Below, one piece after another: positions 56,301 to 64,000 of a stretch of 64,000 nt of DNA; the first letter of the stretch is position 1, and every line of letters begins with the position of its first letter. The translations under genes and the position numbers were made by a program. The DNA lies in contig CM082590.2 in assembly GCA_040954595.2 (NCBI GenBank), forward strand, positions 1,302,001 to 1,366,000, in the 5' to 3' direction. Source of the stretch: Balanoglossus misakiensis (lineage: Eukaryota > Hemichordata). The notes below the pieces were generated by a model. It did not search any database. It was not told the origin of the DNA and saw only the letters and a program-made list of their open reading frames with translations.

Positions 56301-59299
56301 GTAGTCAGTCAGGGCGGGGCCCGGGCATCCCCACTCGCGTCTAGCAAGCGTAGTCAGTCAGGGCGGGGCCCGGGCGTCCCCACTCGCGTCTAGCAAGCGT
56401 AGTCAGTCAGGGCTGGGCCCACTCGCGTCTAGCAAGCGTAGTCAGTCAGGGCGGGGCCCGGGCGTCCCCACTCGCGTATAGCAAGCGTAGTCAGTCAGGG
56501 CTGGGCCCGGGCGTCCCCACTCACATCTAGCAAGCGTAGTCAGTCAGGGCGGGGCCCACTCGCGTCTAGCAAGCGTAGTCAGTCAGGGCGGGGCCCAGGC
56601 GTCCCCACTCGCATCTAGCAAGCGTAGTCAGTCAGGGCGGGGCCCGGGCGTCCCCACTCGCGTCTAGCAAGCGTAGTCAGTCAGGGCGGGGCCCGGGCGT
56701 CCCCACTCGCGTCTAGCAAGCGTAGTCAGTCAGGGCGGGGCCCGGGCGTCCCCACTCGCGTCTAGCAAGCGTAGTCAGTCAGGGCGGGGCCCGGGCGTCC
56801 CCACTCGCGTCTAGCAAGCGTAGTCAGTCAGGGCGGGGCCCACTCGCGTCTAGCAAGCGTAGTCAGTCAGGGCGGGGCCCGGGCGTCCCCACTCGCGTCT
56901 AGCAAGCGTAGTCAGTCAGGGCGGGCCCTGGGCATCCCCACTCGCGTCTAGCAAGCGTAGTCAGTCAGGGCGGGGCCCGGGCGTCCCCACTCACGTCTAG
57001 CAAGCGTAGTCAGTCAGGGCGGGGCCCGGCGTCCCCACAGGCGTATAGCAAGCGTAGTCAGTCAGGGCGGGGCCCGGGCGTCGCCACTCGCGTCTAGCAA
57101 GCGTAGTCAGTCAGGGTGGGGCCCACTCGCGTCTAGCAAGCGTAGTCAGTCAGGGCGGGGCCCGGGCGTCCCCACTCGCGTCTAGCAAGCGTAGTCAGTC
57201 AGTGCGGGGCCCCGGCGTCCCCACTCGCGTATAGCAAGCGTAGTCAGTCAGTGCGGGGCCCGGGCGTCCCCACTCGCGTATAGCAAGCGTAGTCAGTCAG
57301 GGCGGGGCCCACTCGCGTCTAGCAAGCGTAGTCAGTCAGGGCGGGGCCCGGGCGTCCCCACTCGCGAATAGCAAGCGTAGTCAGTCAGGGCGGGGCCCGG
57401 GCGTCCCCACTCGCGTATAGCAAGCGTAGTCAGTCAGGACGGGGCCCACTCGCGTCTAGCAAGCGTAGTCAGTCAGGGCGGGGCCCGGGCGTCCCCACTC
57501 GCGTCTAGCAAGCGTAGTAAGTCAGGGCGGGGCCCGGGCGTCCCCACTCGCGTCTAGCAAGCGTAGTCAGTCAGGGCGGGGCCCGGGCGTCCCCACTCGC
57601 GTCTAGCAAGCGTAGTCAGTCAGGGCGGGGCCCACTCGCGTCTAGCAAGCGTAGTCAGTCAGGGCAGGGCCCGGGCGTCCCCACTCGCGTCTAGCAAGCG
57701 TAGTCAGTCAGGGCGGGGCCCGGGCGTCCCCACTCGCGTCTAGCAAGCGTAGTCAGTCAGGGCGGGGCCCGGGCGTCCCCACTCGCGTCTAGCAAGCGTA
57801 GTCAGTCAGGGCGGGGCCCGGGCGTCCCCACTCGCGTCTAGCAAGCGTAGTCAGTCAGGGCTGGGCCCACTCGCGTCTAGCAAGCGTAGTCAGTCAGGGC
57901 GGGGCCCGGGCGTCCCCACTCACGTCTAGCAAGCGTAGTCAGTCAGGGCGGGGCCCGGGCGTCCCCACTCGCGTCTAGCAAGCGTAGTCAATCAGGGCGG
58001 GGCCCGGGCGTCCCCACTCGCGTATAGCAAGCGTAGTCAGTCAGGGCGGGGCCCGGGCGTCCCCACTCGCGTATAGCAAGCGTAGTCAGTCAGGGCTGGG
58101 CCCGGGCGTCCCCACTCACATCTAGCAAGCGTAGTCAGTCAGGGCGGGGCCCACTCGCGTCTAGCAAGCGTAGTCAGTCAGGGCGGGGCCCAGGCGTCCC
58201 CACTCGCGTCTAGCAAGCGTAGTCAGTCAGGGCGGGGCCCGGGCGTCCCCACTCGCGTCTAGCAAGCGTAGTCAGTCAGGGCGGGGCCCGGGCGTCCCCA
58301 CTCGCGTCTAGCAAGCGTAGTCAGTCAGGGCGGGGCCCGGGCGTCCCCACTCGCGTCTAGCAAGCGTAGTCAGTCAGGGCGGGGCCCGGGCGTCCCCACT
58401 CGCGTCTAGCAAGCGTAGTCAGTCAGGGCGGGGCCCACTCGCGTCTAGCAAGCGTAGTCAGTCAGGGCGGGGCCCGGGCGTCCCCACTCGCGTCTAGCAA
58501 GCGTAGTCAGTCAGGGCGGGGCCCGGGCGTCCCCACTCGCGTCTAGCAAGCGTAGTCAGTCAGGGCGGGGCCCGGGCGTCCCCACTCGCGTCTAGCAAGC
58601 GTAGTCAGTCAGGGCGGGGCCCGGGCGTCCCCACTCGCGTCTAGCAAGCGTAGTCAGTCAGGACGGGGCCCACTCGCGTCTAGCAAGCGTAGTCAGTCAG
58701 GGCGGGGCCCGGGCTTCCCCACTCGCGTATAGCAAGCGTAGTCAGTCAGGGCGGGGCCCGGGCGTCCCCACTCGCGTCTAGCAAGCGTAGTCAGTCAGGG
58801 CGGGGCACGGGCGTCCCCACTCGCGTCTAGCAAGCGTAGTCAGTCAGGGCGGGGCACGGGCGTCCCCACTCGCGTCTAGCAAGCGTAGTCAGTCAGGGCG
58901 GGGCCCGGGCGTCCCCACTCGCGTCTAGCAAGCGTAGTCAGTCAGGGCGGGGCCCGGGCGTCCCCACTCGCGTCTAGCAAGCGTAGTCAGTCAGGGCGGG
59001 GCCCGGGCGTCCCCGCTCGTGTCTAGCAAGCGTAGTCAGTCAGGACGGGGCCCACTCGCGTCTAGCAAGCGTAGTCAGTCAGGGCGGGGCCCGGGCGTCC
59101 CCACTCGCGTCTAGCAAGCGTAGTCAGTCAGGGCGGGGCCCGGGCGTCCCCACTCGCGTCTAGCAAGCGTAGTCAGTCAGGGCGGGGCCCGGGCGTCCCC
59201 GCTCGTGTCTAGCAAGCGTAGTCAGTCAGGACGGGGCCCACTCGCGTCTAGCAAGCGTAGTCAGTCAGGGCGGGGCCCGGGCGTCCCCACTCGCGTCTA

Positions 59300-62200
59300 G
59301 CAAGCGTAGTCAGTCAGGGCGGGGCCCGGGCGTCCCCACTCGCGTCTAGCAAGCGTAGTCAGTCAGGGCGGGGCCCGGGCGTCCCCACTCGCGTCTAGCA
59401 AGCGTAGTCAGTCAGGGCGGGGCCCGGGCATCCCCACTCGCGTCTAGCAAGCGTAGTCAGTCAGGGCGGGGCCCGGGCGTCCCCACTCGCGTATAGCAAG
59501 CGTAGTCAGTCAGGGCGGGGCCCGGGCGTCCCCACTCGCGTCTAGCAAGCGTAGTCAGTCAGGGCGGGGCCCGGGCATCCCCACTCGCGTCTAGCAAGCG
59601 TAGTCAGTCAGGGCGGGGCCCGGGCGTCCCCACTCGCGTCTAGCAAGCGTAGTCAGTCAGGGCGGGGCCCACTCGCGTCTAGCAAGCGTAGTCAGTCAGG
59701 GCGGGGCCCGGGCGTCCCCACTCGCGTCTAGCAAGCGTAGTCAGTCAGGGCGGGGCCCGGGCGTCCCCACTCGCGTCTAGCAAGCGTAGTCAGTCAGGGC
59801 GGGGCCCGGGCGTCCCCACTCGCGTCTAGCAAGCGTAGTCAGTCAGGGCGGGGCAAGGGCATCCCCACTCGCGTCTAGCAAGCGTAGTTAGTCAGGGCGG
59901 GGCCCGGGCGTCCCCACTCGCGAATAGCAAGCGTAGTCAGTCAGGGCGGGGCCCGGGCGTCCCCACTCGCGTCTAGCAAGCGTAGTCAGTCAGGGCGGGG
60001 CCCGGGCGTCCCCACTCGCGTCTAGCAAGCGTAGTCAGTAAGGGCGGGGCCCGGGCGTCCCCACTCGCGTTTAGCAAGCGTAGTCAGTCAGGACGGGGCC
60101 CACTCGCGTCTAGCAAGCGTAGTCAGTCAGGGCGGGGCCCGGGCGTCCCCACTCGCGTCTAGCAAGCGTAGTCAGTCAGGGCGGGGCCCGGGCGTCCCCA
60201 CTCGCGTCTAGCAAGCGTAGTCAGTCAGGGCGGGGCACGGGCGTCCCCACTCGCGTCTAGCAAGCGTAGTCAGTCAGGGCGGGGCCCGGGCGTCCCCACT
60301 CGCGTCTAGCAAGCGTAGTCAGTCAGGGCGGGGCCCGGGCGTCCCCACTCGCGTCTAGCAAGCGTAGTCAGTCAGGGCGGGGCCCGGGCGTCCCCGCTCG
60401 CGTCTAGCAAGCGTAGTCAGTCAGGACGGGGCCCACTCGCGTCTAGCAAGCGTAGTCAGTCAGGGCGGGGCCCGGGCGTCCCCACTCGCGTCTAGCAAGC
60501 GTAGTCAGTCAGGGCGGGGCCCGGGCGTCCCCACTCGCGTCTAGCAAGCGTAGTCAGTCAGGGCGGGGCCCGGGCGTCCCCACTCGCGTCTAGCAAGCGT
60601 AGTCAGTCAGGGCGGGGCCCGGGCGTCCCCACTCGCGTATAGCAAGCGTAGTCAGTCAGGGCGGGGCCCGGGCGTCCCCACTCGCGTATAGCAAGCGTAG
60701 TCAGTCAGGGCGGGGCCCGGGCGTCCCCACTCGCGTCTAGCAAGCGTAGTCAGTCAGGGCGGGGCCCGGGCGTCCCCACTCGCGTCTAGCAAGCGTAGTC
60801 AGTCAGGGCGGGGCCCGGGCGTCCCCACTCGCGTCTAGCAAGCGTAGTCAGTCAGGGCGGGGCCCGGGCGTCCCCACTCGCGAATATCAAGCGTAGTCAG
60901 TCAGGGCGGGGCCCGGGCGTCCCCACTCGCGTCTAGCAAGCGTAGTCAGTCAGGGCGGGGCCCGGGCGTCCCCACTCGCGTCTAGCAAGCGTAGTCAGTC
61001 AGGGCGGGGCCCGGGCGTCCCCACTCGCGTCTAGCAAGCGTAGTCAGTCAGGGCGGGGCCCGGGCGTCCCCACTCGCGTCTAGCAAGCGTAGTCAGTCAG
61101 GGCGGGGCCCGGGCGTCCCCACTCGCGTCTAGCAAGCGTAGTCAGTCAGGGCTGGGCCCACTCGCGTCTAGCAAGCGTAGTCAGTCAGGGCGGGGCCCGG
61201 GCGTCCCCACTCGCGTCTAGCAAGCGTAGTCAGTCAGGGCGGGGCCCGGGCGTCCCCACTCGCGTCTAGCAAGCGTAGTCAGTCAGGGCGGGGCCCGGGC
61301 ATCCCCACTCGCGTCTAGCAAGCGTAGTCAGTCAGGGCGGGGCCCGGGCGTCCCCACTCGCGTATAGCAAGCGTAGTCAGTCAGGGCGGGGCCCGGGCGT
61401 CCCCACTCGCGTCTAGCAAGCGTAGTCAGTCAGGGCGGGGCCCGGGCATCCCCACTCGCGTCTAGCAAGCGTAGTCAGTCAGGGCGGGGCCCGGGCGTCC
61501 CCACTCGCGTCTAGCAAGCGTAGTCAGTCAGGGCGGGGCCCACTCGCGTCTAGCAAGCGTAGTCAGTCAGGGCGGGGCCCGGGCGTCCCCACTCGCGTCT
61601 AGCAAGCGTAGTCAGTCAGGGCGGGGCCCGGGCGTCCCCACTCGCGTCTAGCAAGCGTAGTCAGTCAGGGCGGGGCCCGGGCGTCCCCACTCGCGTCTAG
61701 CAAGCGTAGTCAGTCAGGGCGGGGCAAGGGCGTCCCCACTCGCGTCTAGCAAGCGTAGTTAGTCAGGGCGGGGCCCGGGCGTCCCCACTCGCGAATAGCA
61801 AGCGTAGTCAGTCAGGGCGGGGCCCGGGCGTCCCCACTCGCGTCTAGCAAGCGTAGTCAGTCAGGGCGGGGCCCGGGCGTCCCCACTCGCGTCTAGCAAG
61901 CGTAGTCAGTAAGGGCGGGGCCCGGGCGTCCCCACTCGCGTTTAGCAAGCGTAGTCAGTCAGGACGGGGCCCACTCGCGTCTAGCAAGCGTAGTCAGTCA
62001 GGGCGGGGCCCGGGCGTCCCCACTCGCGTCTAGCAAGCGTAGTCAGTCAGGGCGGGGCCCGGGCGTCCCCACTTGCGTCTAGCAAGCGTAGTCAGTCAGG
62101 GCGGGGCACGGGCGTCCCCACTCGCGTCTAGCAAGCGTAGTCAGTCAGGGCGGGGCCCGGGCGTCCCCACTCGCGTCTAGCAAGCGTAGTCAGTCAGGGC

Positions 62201-63040
62201 GGGGCCCGGGCGTCCCCACTCGCGTCTAGCAAGCGTAGTCAGTCAGGGCGGGGCCCGGGCGTCCCCGCTCGCGTCTAGCAAGCGTAGTCAGTCAGGACGG
62301 GGCCCACTCGCGTCTAGCAAGCGTAGTCAGTCAGGGCGGGGCCCGGGCGTCCCCACTCGCGTCTAGCAAGCGTAGTCAGTCAGGGCGGGGCCCGGGCGTC
62401 CCCACTCGCGTCTAGCAAGCGTAGTCAGTCAGGGCGGGGCCCGGGCGTCCCCACTCGCGTCTAGCAAGCGTAGTCAGTCAGGGCGGGGCCCGGGCGTCCC
62501 CACTCGCGTATAGCAAGCGTAGTCAGTCAGGGCGGGGCCCGGGCGTCCCCACTCGCGTATAGCAAGCGTAGTCAGTCAGGGCGGGGCCCGGGCGTCCCCA
62601 CTCGCGTCTAGCAAGCGTAGTCAGTCAGGGCGGGGCCCGGGCGTCCCCACTCGCGTCTAGCAAGCGTAGTCAGTCAGGGCGGGGCCCGGGCGTCCCCACT
62701 CGCGTCTAGCAAGCGTAGTCAGTCAGGGCGGGGCCCGGGCGTCCCCACTCGCGAATATCAAGCGTAGTCAGTCAGGGCGGGGCCCGGGCGTCCCCACTCG
62801 CGTCTAGCAAGCGTAGTCAGTCAGGGCGGGGCCCGGGCGTCCCCACTCGCGTCTAGCAAGCGTAGTCAGTCAGGGCGGGGCCCGGGCGTCCCCACTCGCG
62901 TCTAGCAAGCGTAGTCAGTCAGGGCGGGGCCCGGGCGTCCCCACTCGCGTCTAGCAAGCGTAGTCAGTCAGGGCGGGGCCCGGGCGTCCCCACTCGCGTC
63001 TAGCAAGCGTAGTCAGTCAGGGCTGGGCCCACTCGCGTCT
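59300..63040. repeat. 1,871-bp higher-order duplication in the satellite
   Basis: Variants recur 1,871 bp apart: GGGCAAGGGC (59851/61722), TTTAGCAAGC (60070/61941), CGAATATCAA (60881/62752) and GGCTGGGCCC (61150/63021). The period equals 35 units of 49 plus four of 39 bp, and exactly four short units are visible per block. Confidence 0.9.
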
Positions 63041-64000
63041 AGCAAGCGTAGTCAGTCAGGGCGGGGCCCGGGCGTCCCCACTCGCGTCTAGCAAGCGTAG
63101 TCAGTCAGGGCGGGGCCCGGGCGTCCCCACTCGCGTCTAGCAAGCGTAGTCAGTCAGGGCGGGGCCCGGGCGTCCCCACTCGCGTCTAGCAAGCGTAGTC
63201 AGTCAGGGCGGGGCCCGGGCGTCCCCGCTCGCGTCTAGCAAGCGTAGTCAGTCAGGACGGGGCCCACTCGCGTCTAGCAAGCGTAGTCAGTCAGGGCGGG
63301 GCCCGGGCGTCCCCACTCGCGTCTAGCAAGCGTAGTCAGTCAGGGCGGGGCCCGGGCGTCCCCACTCGCGTCTAGCAAGCGTAGTCAGTCAGGGCGGGGC
63401 CCGGGCGTCCCCACTCGCGTCTAGCAAGTGTAGTCAGTCAGGGCGGGGCCCGGGCGTCCCCACTCGCGTCTAGCAAGCGTAGTCAGTCAGGGCGGGGCCC
63501 GGGCGTCCCCACTCGCGTATAGCAAGCGTAGTCAGTCAGGGCGGGGCCCGGGCGTCCCCACTCGCGTATAGCAAGCGTAGTCAGTCAGGGCGGGGCCCGG
63601 GCGTCCCCACTCGCGTCTAGCAAGCGTAGTCAGTCAGGGCGGGGCCCACTCGCGTCTAGCAAGCGTAGTCAGTCAGGGCGGGGCCCGGGCGTCCCCACTC
63701 GTGTCTAGCAAGCGTAGTCAGTCAGGGCGGGGCCCGGGCGTCCCCACTCGCGTCTAGCAAGCGTAGTCAGTCAGGGCGGGGCCCGGGCGTCCCCACTCGC
63801 GTCTAGCAAGCGTAGTCAGTCAGGGCGGGGCCCACTCGCGTCTAGCAAGCGTAGTCAGTCAGGGCGGGGCCCGGGCGTCCCCACTCGCGTCTAGCAAGCG
63901 TAGTCAGTCAGGGCGGGGCCCGGGCGTCCCCACTCGCGTCTAGCAAGCGTAGTCAGTCAGGGCGGGGCCCACTCGCGTCTAGCAAGCGTAGTCAGTCAGG

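Larger units (their letters stand above)
48480..64000. repeat. GC-rich satellite, 49-bp and 39-bp monomers
   Basis: The dominant 49-bp unit begins GTAGTCAGTCAGGGCGGGGC and ends CTCGCGTCTAGCAAGC. The 39-bp unit lacks the 10-bp CGGGCGTCCC segment, with CCC microhomology at the break. It holds roughly 330 units and continues beyond the window. The 49-bp unit has 35 G/C of 49 and six CpG counting the unit junction, and each unit carries a GGGCGGGG GC-box. Stops in all frames, so non-coding. The first unit (about 48491) has AGTCAGGG without the extra TCAG of later units. Confidence 0.97.

Noticed and set aside
48480-64000. CRISPR array or coding minisatellite
   Set aside because: There are no spacers, the repeat is contiguous, and stops occur in every frame on both strands.

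Overview
The window looks like nuclear DNA of a marine invertebrate animal. The non-satellite part is AT-rich and intron-rich, with GT-AG splice signals, dense foldback elements and MITEs, and decayed multi-exon gene families that I know from amphioxus, hemichordates, molluscs and cnidarians. I cannot resolve the phylum. No bacterial operon, CRISPR array, tRNA or rRNA was seen. Coding content is low, and every gene with a recognisable family lies on the minus strand.

Layout. 1-11.2 kb is mostly intergenic, with foldback elements that use TTAA target sites. 11.2-20.6 kb holds remnants of a minus-strand gene. Its first exon resembles the zinc-binding N-terminus of RAG1 (N-RAG type). Its 3' exons encode pieces of a transposase-like protein (GDGRMDSPGH, VTDAHPQI, NHFWYCC, LIHHVVDEH). 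The first exon is split by a 2.07-kb MITE that itself contains a 1.3-kb insertion. 22.1-25.1 kb is a composite hAT-like element. 25.5-29.4 kb carries two more decayed minus-strand coding regions: a possible papain-like peptidase fragment and a clear copy of the 'ATGCDY' plus CXC-domain family. 29.6-34.0 kb is a direct segmental duplication carrying exon-like cassettes on the plus strand, with a diverged third copy at 39.9-40.8 kb. The first copy has two insertions that are absent from the second, so the empty sites can be read directly. 35.5-38.3 kb is a five-exon minus-strand gene of an RNase-H/DDE-like family with one frameshift. 38.4-39.1 kb is a TTAA MITE, a sister of the copy at 14.3-15.0 kb. 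40.8-48.4 kb is old repeats and a 2-kb element with inverted ends.

From about 48.48 kb to the window end is one GC-rich satellite, about 15.5 kb long. It is built from a 49-bp monomer and a 39-bp deletion variant, with near-identical higher-order blocks of 1,791 and 1,871 bp.

No pathway links the genes. The common theme is mobile-element-derived proteins decaying in a repeat-rich region next to a large satellite. The best candidates for novelty are the RAG1-N-like/transposase gene, the duplicated exon cassettes and the two-length satellite.
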